NCBI RefSeq assembly: GCF_000373565.1
Contig: NZ_KB891797.1
Coordinates: 62,001-126,000, forward strand
Direction: 5' to 3'
DNA length: 64,000 bases
Source of the DNA: Streptomyces sp. HmicA12
GTDB lineage: Bacteria; Actinomycetota; Actinomycetes; Streptomycetales; Streptomycetaceae
Shown: one piece after another, positions 33,963 through 42,889 of the stretch
How the letters are laid out: every line of letters begins with the position of its first letter
How positions within the stretch are numbered: position 1 is the first letter of the stretch
Notes under the pieces: model-generated
Told to the model about the DNA's origin: nothing
Database searches by the model: none
Seen by the model: only the letters and a program-made list of their open reading frames with translations
Position numbers and translations under genes: made by a program

Positions 33963-35264
33963 TCACGCCGGGGCGTTCTCCGGGGTGCTCTTCGGGGAGT
34001 TCTTCGGGGAGTTCTTCGGGGCGGTGACCAAGTCCCTTGCGGGAGAGGCCTCCTGGACGAACTCCTGCGTGGGCAGCCCGCGCATCAGTGCCCAGTAACC
34101 GAACGCGGTCACCGTGCCGAGCGCCGCGCACCCCGCCCACAGCCACCCGGCACCGGCCGAGTCGAGCACCCAGCCGCCGGCCAGCGGCGCGACGAGGGCG
34201 GCCGCCGACCACGAGGTCGTGTACACGCCCTGGTAGCGGCCGCGCCCGTCGGCGGGCGCGAGCCGGGCGACGAGCCCCGACTGGGTGGGCGCGTTGATCA
34301 TCTCGCCGAGCGTCCACACCACGACGGTCAGCGCGTACGCGGCCAGCGACCCGGCGAAGGCGGTGAGCGCGAAGCCGTAGCCGATGAGGAGCGAGGAGAC
34401 GGTGAGCAGCCGGCCCGGGTCGCGGCGCTGGAGGTAGCGGGTCAGCGGGATCTGCAGCGCGACGATGACGAGGCCGTTCACGGCGGCGACGAGCCCGACG
34501 TCGGAGCTGCTGAGCCCGTTCGCGCCCATGACGATCGGCAGGCCGACCGAGCTCTGCGTGAAGACGACGGCCACCAGGAAGGACAGGCCCACCATGACCA
34601 TGAAGCGACGGTCGCGCAGCACGGTCCCCATGGTGACGGCCTGCCGCGCGGCGACCTTCGGGCCCGGCTCGGGCCGCGACTCCTTCACCTTCACGAACAC
34701 GACGCAGGCGCAGGCCAGCGTCATGGCGGCCTCGACGAGGAAGCCGAGGGTGTAGCTCTGCGCGACCAGGAACCCGGCGTAGACGGACGAGACCGCGAAC
34801 CCCAGGTTGATCGCCCAGTAGTTGAGCGAGAAGGCGCGGACCCGGTCGTGCGGGGGCACGATGTCGGCCATCATCGCCTGGATCGCGGGCCGCGAGGCGT
34901 TCGAGGCGAGGCCGAGGGCGAAGCCGGTCGCGGCGATGGAGACGGGGTCGCGCACGAAGGCGAGCACGGCGACGGTCGCGGCGGTCGCCAACTGCGCGCC
35001 GAGCAGGGTGGGCCGCCGCCCGACCCGGTCCGCGAGCACGCCGCCGAGCATGGAGGCGATGACGCCGCCGGCGCCGATGAGCGAGGCGACCAGACCGGCG
35101 TACGCGGCCGAGAAGCCACGCGCGGCGGTCAGGTAGAGGGCGAGGAAGGTGAGGACGAACCCGCCGAGCCGGTTCACGAGCGTGCTCGTCCACAGCCACC
35201 AGTACGCGCGGGGGAGCCCGGCGACAGAGTCCTTGGCGGCACGTCTGAGCGAGGCGACTGACAT
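33963..35264 (-). CDS. MFS transporter
   Basis: The 433-residue protein has about 12 membrane helices, motif A as GGVLADRVGRRPTLLG, and a helix 4-5 region GFALGLASNASRPAIQAMMAD typical of DHA1-type exporters. The C-terminus is a low-complexity PKNSPKNSPKSTPEN tail encoded by tandem GTTCTTCGGGGA-like repeats at about 33970-34020. GGGGGA lies 7 bases before ATG 35264. A perfect 8-bp-armed inverted repeat lies 21 bases upstream of the start and probably controls it. Substrate unknown. Confidence 0.88.
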   Translation of the reverse strand: MSVASLRRAAKDSVAGLPRAYWWLWTSTLVNRLGGFVLTFLALYLTAARGFSAAYAGLVASLIGAGGVIASMLGGVLADRVGRRPTLLGAQLATAATVAVLAFVRDPVSIAATGFALGLASNASRPAIQAMMADIVPPHDRVRAFSLNYWAINLGFAVSSVYAGFLVAQSYTLGFLVEAAMTLACACVVFVKVKESRPEPGPKVAARQAVTMGTVLRDRRFMVMVGLSFLVAVVFTQSSVGLPIVMGANGLSSSDVGLVAAVNGLVIVALQIPLTRYLQRRDPGRLLTVSSLLIGYGFALTAFAGSLAAYALTVVVWTLGEMINAPTQSGLVARLAPADGRGRYQGVYTTSWSAAALVAPLAGGWVLDSAGAGWLWAGCAALGTVTAFGYWALMRGLPTQEFVQEASPARDLVTAPKNSPKNSPKSTPENAPA

Positions 35265-35284
35265 GGGTGCATCCCCCGGGGCTG

Positions 35285-35319
35285 AAGTAAGTGGTGGCGA
35301 AGGTTTTCGTAACTTACTT
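35285..35319. promoter_or_regulatory. Operator-like inverted repeat upstream of the MFS gene
   Basis: AAGTAAGT (35285-35292) and ACTTACTT (35312-35319) are perfect arms 19 bases apart in an AT-rich stretch. No regulator gene is adjacent, so the binding protein would act from elsewhere. Confidence 0.5.
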
Positions 35320-35344
35320 GCCGGGTAGCGGTAGGGGCCAATCA

Positions 35345-35363
35345 ATTGACGGCCACCGTCAAT
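35345..35363. promoter_or_regulatory. Inverted repeat in the gpmA promoter region
   Basis: ATTGACGG (35345-35352) and CCGTCAAT (35356-35363) are perfect arms with a 3-bp spacer, 36 bases before the gpmA start. TTGACG could serve as a -35 box. Confidence 0.4.
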
Positions 35364-35399
35364 CGGCGAGGACCAGAGCGGTCTATTAGGCTCGGGACC

Positions 35400-36161
35400 A
35401 TGGCCGACGCACCGTACAAGCTGATCCTCCTCCGCCACGGCGAGAGCGAATGGAACGCGAAGAACCTGTTCACCGGATGGGTGGACGTCAACCTGAACGA
35501 GAAGGGCGAGAAGGAGGCGGTCCGCGGCGGTGAGCTGCTCAAGGACGCCGGCCTGCTCCCCGACGTGGTCCACACCTCGCTCCAGAAGCGCGCGATCCGC
35601 ACGGCGCAGCTCGCGCTGGAGTCCGCGGACCGCCACTGGATCCCCGTCCACCGCAGCTGGCGCCTGAACGAGCGCCACTACGGCGCCCTGCAGGGCAAGG
35701 ACAAGGCGCAGACCCTCGCCGAGTTCGGCGAGGAGCAGTTCATGCTGTGGCGCCGCTCCTACGACACCCCGCCGCCGCCGCTCGACCGCGACGCCGAGTA
35801 CTCGCAGTTCGATGACCCGCGCTACGCGACCCTCCCGCCGGAGCTGCGCCCGCAGACGGAGTGCCTCAAGGACGTCGTCGTCCGCATGCTCCCGTACTGG
35901 TTCGACGGCATCGTCCCCGACCTCCTGACGGGTAAGACGGTCCTGGTCGCGGCCCACGGCAACAGCCTCCGCGCCCTGGTCAAGCACCTCGACGGCATCT
36001 CGGACGCCGACATCGCGGGCCTGAACATCCCGACGGGCATCCCGCTCTCCTACGAGCTCGACGCCGACTTCAAGCCGGTCAAGCCGGGCGGCACGTACCT
36101 GGACCCGGACGCGGCCGCGGCGGCGATCGAGGCGGTCAAGAACCAGGGCAAGAAGAAGTAG
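35400..36161 (+). CDS. gpmA: 2,3-bisphosphoglycerate-dependent phosphoglycerate mutase
   Basis: The 253-residue enzyme has the phosphohistidine motif [10 protein letters not shown] (His13), [18 protein letters not shown] and [16 protein letters not shown], all diagnostic of dPGM. It interconverts 3- and 2-phosphoglycerate in glycolysis and gluconeogenesis in the cytoplasm. The length equals that of other actinobacterial GpmA proteins. It is monocistronic: an inverted repeat lies upstream and a strong terminator downstream. Confidence 0.95.
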   Translation: MADAPYKLILLRHGESEWNAKNLFTGWVDVNLNEKGEKEAVRGGELLKDAGLLPDVVHTSLQKRAIRTAQLALESADRHWIPVHRSWRLNERHYGALQGKDKAQTLAEFGEEQFMLWRRSYDTPPPPLDRDAEYSQFDDPRYATLPPELRPQTECLKDVVVRMLPYWFDGIVPDLLTGKTVLVAAHGNSLRALVKHLDGISDADIAGLNIPTGIPLSYELDADFKPVKPGGTYLDPDAAAAAIEAVKNQGKKK

Positions 36162-36179
36162 CCCACCCCGCTCGCGCTG

Positions 36180-36219
36180 AGGCCCCCTGCCGACGGTTCG
36201 TCCCGTCGGCAGGGGGCCT
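36180..36219 (+). terminator. Intrinsic terminator of gpmA
   Basis: A perfect 17-bp stem (36180-36196 with 36203-36219) with a 6-base loop is followed by TTTC. Confidence 0.85.
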
Positions 36220-36248
36220 TTCGCGTGGCCGTGAGGGCAGCGCCGGCC

Positions 36249-37019
36249 CTACGCCGCGATCACCGCCACCCCGGTCCGCCCGCCGTCCACGTCCACCACG
36301 GTGCCGTGGACGAAGGACGCCTCGTCGCTCGCCAGCCAGAGGGCCGCGTGGGCGATGGCGTCGGGGGTGCCGACGGTGCCCGCCGGGGTGCCCTGCATCA
36401 TCACCTCGCCGGGGTGGGGCTCGGCGCCCTCGGGGGTCGGCGGGAGGACGACGCCGGGGGAGACCGCGTTGACGCGGACGCCCTGCGGGCCGAACTCCGC
36501 GGCCCAGGCGCGGGTCAGGGTCTCCATGGCGCCCTTGGTGGAGCTGTAGAGCGCGCCGAGCGGGACGGCGAGTCGCGTGATCCACGAGCCGAGGTTGACG
36601 ATCGTGCCGCCGCCGGCCGCCGCCATGGCCGGGGCGACGGCGGCGGTGAGGAAGAACGGTGCCTTCACGTTCACGCCGTAGACCTGGTCGAAGGTCTTCT
36701 CGTCGGTGTCGGCCGTGCCGGGTGCCGGGTAGATGCCGGCGTTGTTGACCAGGATGTCGATCCGGCCGCCGAGGGCCGCGCGGGCCCGGTCGGCCAGGTC
36801 GCGGGAGGCCGCCGGGCTGCCGTCGAGGTCCGCCGCCACGAAGTCGGCCCGGCCGCCGGACGCGCGGATGCCGGTGACGACGGCGGCTCCGCGGCCCGCG
36901 TCGCGCCCGGACACGACGACATGGGCGCCCTCGGCGGCGAACACCTCGGCGATCGCCTGCCCGATGTTGCTGGTCGATCCCGTGACCAGTGCCGTTTTGC
37001 CGTGCAGTCGTCCACTCAT
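36249..37019 (-). CDS. Short-chain dehydrogenase/reductase (SDR)
   Basis: The 256-residue protein is a classical SDR: cofactor motif TGSTSNIG (residues about 13-20), NNAG at about 90, catalytic Ser in NLGSW and YSSTK with Tyr and Lys, then SPGVV. Arg at the end of strand 2 (SGRDAGR) suggests NADP(H). The substrate is unknown. GGGAGA lies 7 bases before ATG 37019. It is divergent from a TetR gene that probably represses it. Confidence 0.92.
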   Translation of the reverse strand: MSGRLHGKTALVTGSTSNIGQAIAEVFAAEGAHVVVSGRDAGRGAAVVTGIRASGGRADFVAADLDGSPAASRDLADRARAALGGRIDILVNNAGIYPAPGTADTDEKTFDQVYGVNVKAPFFLTAAVAPAMAAAGGGTIVNLGSWITRLAVPLGALYSSTKGAMETLTRAWAAEFGPQGVRVNAVSPGVVLPPTPEGAEPHPGEVMMQGTPAGTVGTPDAIAHAALWLASDEASFVHGTVVDVDGGRTGVAVIAA

Positions 37020-37087
37020 GACGTGATCTCCCAGGTGTTCGTACGTGCGATGACGTGATGACGGCGTCCACGGTGCTCCGCGAAAAA

Positions 37088-37103
37088 TGGACCGGCAAGT
37101 CCA
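37088..37103. promoter_or_regulatory. TetR operator candidate between the SDR and tetR genes
   Basis: TGGAC (37088-37092) and GTCCA (37099-37103) form a 16-bp symmetric site in the divergent gap. It is the best inverted repeat there. Confidence 0.45.
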
Positions 37104-37157
37104 GAAAGGGGATACGGTACGAGGCAGGGGGCGACCGGCGAACAGGAGGAGGGGCGG

Positions 37158-37754
37158 ATGCCCGACGTACTGACCGCGAAGGGGCGTGCCACCCGGGCCC
37201 GCATCGTCTCCGGCGCGGCCGAGGTGCTGCGCGAGCAGGGCGTCTCCTTCACGACGCTCGACGACGTCCGCGCCCGCACCGGCACCAGCAAGAGCCAGCT
37301 CTTCCACTACTTCCCCGACGGCAAGGACGAACTGCTGCTCGCCGTGGCCCGGTTCGAGGCCGACCGGGTGCTGGAGGACCAGCAGCCGCACCTGGGCCGC
37401 CTCGACTCGTGGGAGTCCTGGGAGCAATGGCGTGACCTGGTCGTCGCGCGCTACGAACTCCAGGGCGACCACTGCCCGTTGGGCGCGCTGTTCCTCCAGG
37501 TCGGACGGTCGAGCACTGGCGCGAGGGCGATCGTCGCGGAGCTGATGCGGCAGTGGCAGGAGCAGCTCGCCCGCGGTGTCCGTGCTCTGCAGGCGGGCGG
37601 CCTGGTGGCGGCAGGGCTCGACGCGGACCGCACGGCCGCCGCGCTGCTCGCCGGGATCCAGGGCGGGGTGACGATCATGATGTCCACCGGCGACTCGACC
37701 CACCTCAAGGCGGCACTCGACACCGGCATCGAGCATCTGCGGGACCACGCCTGA
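37158..37754 (+). CDS. TetR-family regulator
   Basis: The 198-residue protein has the TetR HTH: RARIVSGAAEVLREQGVSFT, TLDDVRARTGTSKSQLFHYF, PDGKDELLLAV. The C-terminal part (DHCPLGALFLQVGRSS and GIQGGVTIMM) is of the LmrA/YxaF type, whose members control oxidoreductase or efflux genes. GGAGGAGGGG lies a few bases before the ATG. It is divergent from the SDR gene. Confidence 0.92.
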   Translation: MPDVLTAKGRATRARIVSGAAEVLREQGVSFTTLDDVRARTGTSKSQLFHYFPDGKDELLLAVARFEADRVLEDQQPHLGRLDSWESWEQWRDLVVARYELQGDHCPLGALFLQVGRSSTGARAIVAELMRQWQEQLARGVRALQAGGLVAAGLDADRTAAALLAGIQGGVTIMMSTGDSTHLKAALDTGIEHLRDHA

Positions 37755-37790
37755 GGGAACCGTCCCCGGTCCGGCGGAGTCTGGACGGTC

Positions 37791-38333
37791 GTGACAAGTG
37801 CCCTGACGCTTCTCTACCTGGCCGTGCTCTTCGCCCCGATCGTGACGCCGTTCGTGGCCCTGGGCGCCGCCGCGGCGCTGGTGCGACGGGCCCGCGCCCG
37901 AGTGCCGGGCAGCGGCTGGCCGCCGGGCGGCGGGACCTGCGCGCTGGTACTGCTCCTCGCGGGGTCGGTCGCGTTCGGGGCGTACGCGTGGGGCGTGATG
38001 TCGGGACCGCTGCTCGACCCGGGCCAGTGGTGTTCGGCCCAGGGCGTGGCCGGGGACCGCGTCGTGACCCGGATGTCGCTGCCCGTCAGCGTCCGGTGCG
38101 TGACCTCCGACGGGCATGGCACCGAGATGGTCGGGAGCTGGATCAACCCCACCGTCTGCACCGGGCTCGCCGTCGCCGCCCTCGCCGTCGGAGCATGGGC
38201 GGCCGCCCTCCGCTACCGGCTCACGCCGCTCTCCCCAGACGCCGCAGCACTCGCCCGCGCAACAGCTCGTACTCCTCACGCAGGCGGCGCAGTTCGGCGT
38301 CGGGCGGTCGGGGGATCACGGTTCCCTCGGTGA
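37791..38333 (+). CDS. Small membrane protein of unknown function
   Basis: The 180-residue protein has three hydrophobic segments (LTLLYLAVLFAPIVTPFVALG, TCALVLLLAGSVAFGAYAWGV and CTGLAVAALAVGAWAAALRY) around a loop with two Cys (WCSAQGVAGD and SVRCVTSD) that could form an external disulfide. The last 38 codons overlap the convergent YunG-like gene by 113 bases and look like antisense of it, so the true C-terminus may be a recent extension. Start GTG 37791 lies 37 bases after the TetR stop. Confidence 0.55.
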   Translation: MTSALTLLYLAVLFAPIVTPFVALGAAAALVRRARARVPGSGWPPGGGTCALVLLLAGSVAFGAYAWGVMSGPLLDPGQWCSAQGVAGDRVVTRMSLPVSVRCVTSDGHGTEMVGSWINPTVCTGLAVAALAVGAWAAALRYRLTPLSPDAAALARATARTPHAGGAVRRRAVGGSRFPR

Positions 38334-38628
38334 CGATCTCGTGCGGGGCGAACTGCTCGCGGGTCAGGTCGATTTCGAGGCCCTCGCCCAGCCGGTTCCA
38401 CCAGTGATAGTCGACGCGGACACCGTCGACGAGCACCTCGCCGCGCAACAGCTCCCCGCCCAGCAGATCGTTGAGCACCAGCGCCGTCACCCCGCACTGG
38501 TCCCGCGCGGGGTTCTCCCGCGTCCAGCGCGCGCGGTACTCGGGCGTACAGGTGGCGGCGTCCCAACTGGCGCGTACCGCCTGCTCGATGTGGGTGAGCA
38601 GCAAGGGCGCATCGGTGGCTGTGGTCAT
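38221..38628 (-). CDS. YunG-family protein
   Basis: The 135-residue protein shows the YunG pattern: an N-terminal helix (EQAVRASWDAATC), WTRENPARDQCGVTALVLNDLLGGELL, VDYHWWNRLGEGLEIDLTREQF and a terminal RLREEYELLRGRVL helix. The conserved Cys in DQCGVTA and His in YHWWN resemble a cysteine-peptidase-like fold, but the function of the family is not known. The 3' end overlaps the convergent membrane-protein gene by 113 bases. Confidence 0.75.
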   Translation of the reverse strand: MTTATDAPLLLTHIEQAVRASWDAATCTPEYRARWTRENPARDQCGVTALVLNDLLGGELLRGEVLVDGVRVDYHWWNRLGEGLEIDLTREQFAPHEIVTEGTVIPRPPDAELRRLREEYELLRGRVLRRLGRAA

Positions 38629-38681
38629 ATGGGAACTGTCGCACCCGGCACTGACAACGCCCCCTCACCGCAGGAGACCCC

Positions 38682-38990
38682 ATGACCCGCGACCTGTACA
38701 ACGTCCGCGCCGTCGCCGCTCCGGACGAGGACCAGTGGGCTCCCACCCCTCTCACCCCTGACGAGGAGAACCGCTACCTGGCCCTGCTGTTCGGCGAGTT
38801 GGGAAACCAGGTGGCCGATCACGGGGCGGCCACCCACCCCGCGTACACCACGGAGGACCGGCGGCGGATCGTCGAGGTCGGGCGGCGGCTGAGCGCGCAC
38901 TGGGGGATGCCGGTGCGGGTGGAGGCGGTCGACACCTGCCGGATGCGGATCAGCGTCGGGACGCCGGCGCAACCGGACCGGTCGGCGTAA
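38682..38990 (+). CDS. Hypothetical protein, 102 residues
   Basis: A small soluble protein (MTRDLYNVRAVAAPDEDQW, then LTPDEENRYLALLFGELGNQV and EVGRRLSAHWGMPVRVEAV). CAGGAG lies about 7 bases before the ATG, and GC is high at third positions, both supporting a real gene. It is divergent from the YunG-like gene. The last codons fall in an 18-bp tandem repeat, so its C-terminus (TPAQPDRSA) probably varies between strains. No family recognised. Confidence 0.6.
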   Translation: MTRDLYNVRAVAAPDEDQWAPTPLTPDEENRYLALLFGELGNQVADHGAATHPAYTTEDRRRIVEVGRRLSAHWGMPVRVEAVDTCRMRISVGTPAQPDRSA

Positions 38991-39036
38991 CCGGACCGGT
39001 CGGCGTAACCGGACCGGCCGGCGCAACCGGATCAGT
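38965..39036. repeat. Four tandem 18-bp units
   Basis: Units of the form CGGCGTAACCGGACCGGT run through the stop codon of the 102-residue gene and into the stop of the convergent kinase gene; the last unit is degenerate. The layout is like the 14-bp array at 33336-33405. Confidence 0.85.
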
Positions 39037-39556
39037 CGACCCGCGCCGCGATCTCCCGCGCACACGCCCGCGGCTCGGTCCGCGACGTGTCCACCACCAG
39101 GTCGTACGTGACGCCCTGGTGCACCGATTCGGCCTGCCGCTCCGCCATCCCGGCGATCCGGTCGCCCCGCGCGGCCTCGCGCCGGGCCGCCACCTGCGCG
39201 TCGCAGCGCACCCCGACCCACAGCACACCGAGGCCGCGCCGGGCCAGTTCCGTACGCCACCTCTGCTGCGAGGCCGCGCCGCCCAGGAACACCTCGTCCA
39301 CGACGACCCGCGCCCCGGCCGCCGCCATCGCCGCGACACCCGTGATCCACGCGGCCTCCACCGCGCGGAACTCCGGGCCGACCGTCACCGTCCCGTCCGC
39401 ACCGAACTCGATACCGGCGCCCGTCGAGGGCAGCGCCTCCACGAACGTGTCGGTGCCCAGGGTCAGCCAGAGAGACGGCAACAGCTCCTGCAAGGACCGC
39501 GCGATGCTGGTCTTGCCGGAGCTGGAGCCGCCGTTGAGGACGATCATGTCGGTCAT
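39032..39556 (-). CDS. Chloramphenicol phosphotransferase-like kinase
   Basis: The 174-residue P-loop kinase has Walker A GGSSSGKT at residues 9-16, the putative catalytic Asp at 36 (GTDTF), which aligns with Asp37 of the Streptomyces venezuelae Cpt as I recall it, and [20 protein letters not shown] as the lid region. Cpt phosphorylates the primary hydroxyl of chloramphenicol and gives self-resistance. In a genome without chloramphenicol genes in view the natural substrate may be another small alcohol. The stop codon lies inside an 18-bp tandem repeat. Confidence 0.8.
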   Translation of the reverse strand: MTDMIVLNGGSSSGKTSIARSLQELLPSLWLTLGTDTFVEALPSTGAGIEFGADGTVTVGPEFRAVEAAWITGVAAMAAAGARVVVDEVFLGGAASQQRWRTELARRGLGVLWVGVRCDAQVAARREAARGDRIAGMAERQAESVHQGVTYDLVVDTSRTEPRACAREIAARVD

Positions 39557-39581
39557 GGGCCGAACATAGCCGCGGCCGAGG

Positions 39582-41552
39582 TCAGTTGGAGAAGTACAGG
39601 TACTTCCAGGAGCTGTGCGTCGTCGAGTTCACGTTGTCCCCGGACGAGTTGTTGATGTACGAGGTGCGCACGCGCGCCTTGACGCCCGCCTCGCCGGGGG
39701 AGCCGAGACCGACGGCCACCTTCCCGTCGGTGCCGAGCTTGAAGTACTCCGCGCCGGAGCCGTACCACTTGCCGTTGTAGTAGACCTCCAGCTCCAGGCG
39801 CTCCTTGCGGCCCTTGTAGTACGACATCGTCGTGGTCACCACAGGACTGGTCTTCTTGTGGAACCAGTAGTAGCTGTGCGAGCCGATCTTCCCCGTCTTG
39901 TAGTGCTTGGAGATCGAGTTCGACACCTTCACGCGCGCGTAGGCCGTCACCTTCACGGTCTTCGGCGCGTAGCGCGCGTCCCCGGCGAACACCGCGCTCA
40001 CCGTGGTGTCGCGCTTCATGTCCACGGTCGCGGAGACGTTGCCGCTGGAGTTGACCTTCGCCGTCCTGATCAGCTTGTTCGGCTTGTCGCCGCCGTACGG
40101 GTTCGCCCAGATCTCCACCGTGCGGTTCTTGTACGTCGTACCGAGGTGCGCGGTGAAGGACACGTCGGCGCCGTACGAGTAGACGTTGCCGTTCTTGTTC
40201 AGTGTCAGGGTCGGCGTGCTGCGGGAGACCTCGACCGTGTCCGACGCGGAGGCCGCCGTGTACGTGGCGTCACCCGCGTACGTCACCTTGTACGTGACCT
40301 TGCCGCCGGCCGGCGGGGTGTCGGTGAAGCTGAACTTGCCGCCCGTGCCGAGGGACTTGGTGCCCAGAGACTTGCCGTCGGGCGAGTCCAGGTCGGTGCG
40401 GGTGACGGTCAGCGGGGTGCCGGCGGGCAGCGGGAGCGTCGTCTTCAGGGTGCCGGTGACGGTCAGCGACTTGCCGCGGGTCGCCTTGGCCGGGGCGGCG
40501 GCCGACGCGGTCACGGCGTACTTGCGCGGGGCGTCGACCGCGTGGAACCGGGTGGCGTCGGTCGAGCCGGTCAGCACGAACAGCCGGGAGCCGTCCGGGG
40601 ACCAGTTCATCGTGTGGCCGAACCACGGCATCCAGGAGTGCGAGAGGTTGCGGACGCTTGCGGGCTGGTCGGCGCCGCGGGAGAAGACGTACGTGTCGCC
40701 CGCGTCCTCCGTGTCCATGACGGTGGCGGCGACCGTGCCGTCCGGGGCGATGCTGACCGTCTCCGGCTCGTCGGGCACCGGATAGGTGCGCACCTCGGCG
40801 AGATCGGCGAGCCGGTACTCGGTCAGGGCGCGGTTGCCGGGCCCTGCCACCACCACCGACTTCCCGTCGGGTGTGAGCGCCGCGTCGTTGTAGAAGCCGC
40901 CCTTCTCGGCGGAGACCTTGATCGACGGGGTGCCGGTCGAGATGTCGTACACCACGATCGGCCCTGAGCTGATGCCCGCGTCCAGCGTCAGCAGGGTGTT
41001 CGGGTCGCCCGGGACGGCGTAGAGCATGGGCGGGGAGGCGAAGTCGTGGTCGCCCGCCAGGTCCAGGGTCACCGTCGGTGTCGCCGCGCTCACGTCGATG
41101 GACCCGAGCCCGGAGTCCCACTGGTCCCCGTAGGAGAACCAGAGCTTTCCGCCCGCGTACGCCACCTTCGAGGGGCTGCTGCCGGTTCCGGTCGGGTACT
41201 CGGCGGTGACCTTGAGCGTCACCGGGTCGATCGCGACGATCTTGTCGTCCTCGGCGACGGCCGCGTACAGCGTGCCGCCGTCGGGCGTCAGGTCGAGATC
41301 CTGGACGTAGCGGAGCCCGGTCAGGGTGCCGACCGGTTGCCCGTCGAGGTCGGTGGCGACGATCTTGCCGCCCGAGCGGTCGCTGAAGAACAGCCGCTGA
41401 TGCGCGCTGTCCACGACCGTGTCCCAGGCCTCGCTCAGCGAGATCGCCCGGTCGGTGTCGGCCGTGGCCGTACCCGTCGCCCCCGCGACAAGTACGGCCG
41501 AACTGAAGAACACCGCGAGCGCCGTCGCGGTAGTGATGCTGCGCTTGCGCAC
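39582..41552 (-). CDS. Large secreted beta-propeller / Ig-like repeat protein
   Basis: The 656-residue preprotein has a signal peptide ([30 protein letters not shown]), then a YncE-like beta-propeller (residues about 40-320; repeated [47 protein letters not shown] blades), then two Ig-like domains ([15 protein letters not shown] and [14 protein letters not shown]), and a C-terminal region rich in Tyr, Ser and Lys ([12 protein letters not shown] to [10 protein letters not shown]). No catalytic motif is seen; a role in surface adhesion or matrix binding is plausible. GTG 41552 follows GGGGG by 8 bases. Confidence 0.8.
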   Translation of the reverse strand: MRKRSITTATALAVFFSSAVLVAGATGTATADTDRAISLSEAWDTVVDSAHQRLFFSDRSGGKIVATDLDGQPVGTLTGLRYVQDLDLTPDGGTLYAAVAEDDKIVAIDPVTLKVTAEYPTGTGSSPSKVAYAGGKLWFSYGDQWDSGLGSIDVSAATPTVTLDLAGDHDFASPPMLYAVPGDPNTLLTLDAGISSGPIVVYDISTGTPSIKVSAEKGGFYNDAALTPDGKSVVVAGPGNRALTEYRLADLAEVRTYPVPDEPETVSIAPDGTVAATVMDTEDAGDTYVFSRGADQPASVRNLSHSWMPWFGHTMNWSPDGSRLFVLTGSTDATRFHAVDAPRKYAVTASAAAPAKATRGKSLTVTGTLKTTLPLPAGTPLTVTRTDLDSPDGKSLGTKSLGTGGKFSFTDTPPAGGKVTYKVTYAGDATYTAASASDTVEVSRSTPTLTLNKNGNVYSYGADVSFTAHLGTTYKNRTVEIWANPYGGDKPNKLIRTAKVNSSGNVSATVDMKRDTTVSAVFAGDARYAPKTVKVTAYARVKVSNSISKHYKTGKIGSHSYYWFHKKTSPVVTTTMSYYKGRKERLELEVYYNGKWYGSGAEYFKLGTDGKVAVGLGSPGEAGVKARVRTSYINNSSGDNVNSTTHSSWKYLYFSN

Positions 41553-41814
41553 AGTCGTACCCCCACTGAAGAGTCCCGGTGGATGACCGGGGAGAGAGAA
41601 GCGCCGCGCGACGTCCGGGAACCCGGGGCGCGGCTGCAGGGGCAGCGTAGGGCATGCCTGTGACAGAAGGGGAGGGGGTTTCTGCGGAGGCACGGGTGAC
41701 GACCCGGCGTCGTTCCTTGCTCGTGTGCGCCGTTGATGCGCCCGCCCGGTTGGGCATGCAATGGGTGAGGCTCTCCGCCACGGAGGTCCACACAGGTCCA
41801 TCGAGGAGGGAACC

Positions 41815-41979
41815 ATGGCTGCCGAGTCCCCCAGGCCCGACCAGACACCCGAGACGCTCGTCGAAGTGAGCCGCCCCGTACCGGAGTTGGTGATCCTCGG
41901 AGCCTGCGGCTGCGGCTCGGGCTGCGGCTGCGGCTGCCAGTCGGGCGCCCCGTGCCAGTGCGGCGGCTGCTGCGGCTGA
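41815..41979 (+). CDS. 54-residue Cys-rich peptide
   Basis: The peptide has a Cys-free N-terminal half (ESPRPDQTPETLVEVSRPVP, then ELVILG) and a C-terminal half with nine Cys in 25 residues (ACGCGSGCGCGCQSGAP, then CQCGGCCG). GAGGAGGG lies 5 bases before ATG 41815, and an almost perfect 15-bp-stem terminator follows the stop, so it is an independent transcription unit. The Cys-x-Cys pattern fits a metallothionein-like metal binder; the leader-plus-core look also fits a ribosomally made modified peptide, but no maturation enzyme is nearby. It is divergent from the secreted propeller gene and lies beside phoU. Confidence 0.7.
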   Translation: MAAESPRPDQTPETLVEVSRPVPELVILGACGCGSGCGCGCQSGAPCQCGGCCG

Positions 41980-41993
41980 ACCGCGTACGGACG

Positions 41994-42034
41994 AGGGCCC
42001 CGCGCCGGCCGACCTTCGACCGGTGCGGGGCCCT
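41994..42034 (+). terminator. Hairpin after the Cys-rich peptide gene
   Basis: AGGGCCCCGCGCCGG (41994-42008) and CCGGTGCGGGGCCCT (42020-42034) pair at 14 of 15 positions with an 11-base loop. It lies between convergent genes and may also serve phoU. Confidence 0.8.
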
Positions 42035-42075
42035 CGACCACGTACGACCACCGCGCCCCGCAGGGCGGGAATCGG

Positions 42076-42765
42076 TCAGGCGCCCTCGACGGAGTTCTGG
42101 GCGCTCTGGGCCGCCTGGACCTCGTCCGCGTGCTCGCCCGTCACCAGGTAGACGACGCGCTTCGCGACGGCCACGGCGTGGTCGGCGTACCGCTCGTAGT
42201 AGCGGCCGAGCAGCGTCACGTCGACCGCCGTCTCGATGCCGTGCTTCCACTTCTCGTCCATCAGGTGCTGGAAGAGCGTGCGGTGCAGCAGGTCCATCTC
42301 GTCGTCGTCCTGCTCCAGCTGCATCGCCAGATCGACGTCCTTGGTGATGATGACCTCGGCCGCCTTCGCCATCAGGCGCTGCGCCAGCTGCCCCATCTCC
42401 AGGATCGTCGCGTGCAGGTCGTGCGGGACGGCCCGCTCCGGGAAACGCAGCCGGGTCAGCTTGGCCACGTGCTGGGCCAGGTCGCCGCTGCGCTCCAGGT
42501 CCGCGCTCATCCGCAGCGACGTCACGACGATCCGCAGATCCGTCGCCACCGGCTGCTGGCGCGCGAGCAGGGCTATGGCCCGCGCCTCCAGGTCGTGCTG
42601 CAGATCGTCCACCTTCTGGTCGGCGGCGATCACGCTCTCGGCGAGCTTCAGGTCGGCGTCGAGCATGGCCGTGGTGGCGCGCCCGATCGCCGACCCGACA
42701 AGGCGGGCCATCTCGACCAGGCCCTCGCCGATCGAGTCCAGTTCCTCGTGGTACGCGTCACGCAT
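42076..42765 (-). CDS. phoU: PhoU, phosphate signalling regulator
   Basis: The 229-residue protein is two PhoU three-helix bundles: RDAYHEELDSIGEGLVEMARLVGSA starts the first, and the metal-site motifs appear as SADLERSGDLAQHVAK and RYYERYADHAVAVAKRV. PhoU links the Pst transporter to the PhoR kinase and keeps the system off when phosphate is plentiful. GAGGGAA lies about 6 bases before ATG 42765, which fixes the start. It is divergent from phoR, with PHO-box-like repeats in between. Confidence 0.95.
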   Translation of the reverse strand: MRDAYHEELDSIGEGLVEMARLVGSAIGRATTAMLDADLKLAESVIAADQKVDDLQHDLEARAIALLARQQPVATDLRIVVTSLRMSADLERSGDLAQHVAKLTRLRFPERAVPHDLHATILEMGQLAQRLMAKAAEVIITKDVDLAMQLEQDDDEMDLLHRTLFQHLMDEKWKHGIETAVDVTLLGRYYERYADHAVAVAKRVVYLVTGEHADEVQAAQSAQNSVEGA

Positions 42766-42856
42766 ACGGCATTCCCTCTCTGTACCGCTGGGGTCGGTGG
42801 AGCCGGGGCAGCCCCACGGTCCCACGTTCGGTGGCGTACGCGTCCGGATCCGGCAC

Positions 42857-42889
42857 CCCAAATGAATCACCTCCGTACTGAAGGTGAAC
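42857..42889 (-). promoter_or_regulatory. PHO box array in the phoU/phoRP promoter
   Basis: On the minus strand three consecutive 11-base units read GTTCACCTTCA (42889-42879), GTACGGAGGTG (42878-42868) and ATTCATTTGGG (42867-42857). The first and third fit the known Streptomyces PhoP unit G(G/T)TCAYYYR(G/C)G; the middle one is degenerate, as is common. PhoP would act here on its own operon and on phoU. Confidence 0.6.

Noticed and set aside
38965..39036. CRISPR-like array
   Set aside because: The units are contiguous 18-mers without spacers and overlap gene ends; no cas genes are present. The same applies to 33336-33405.
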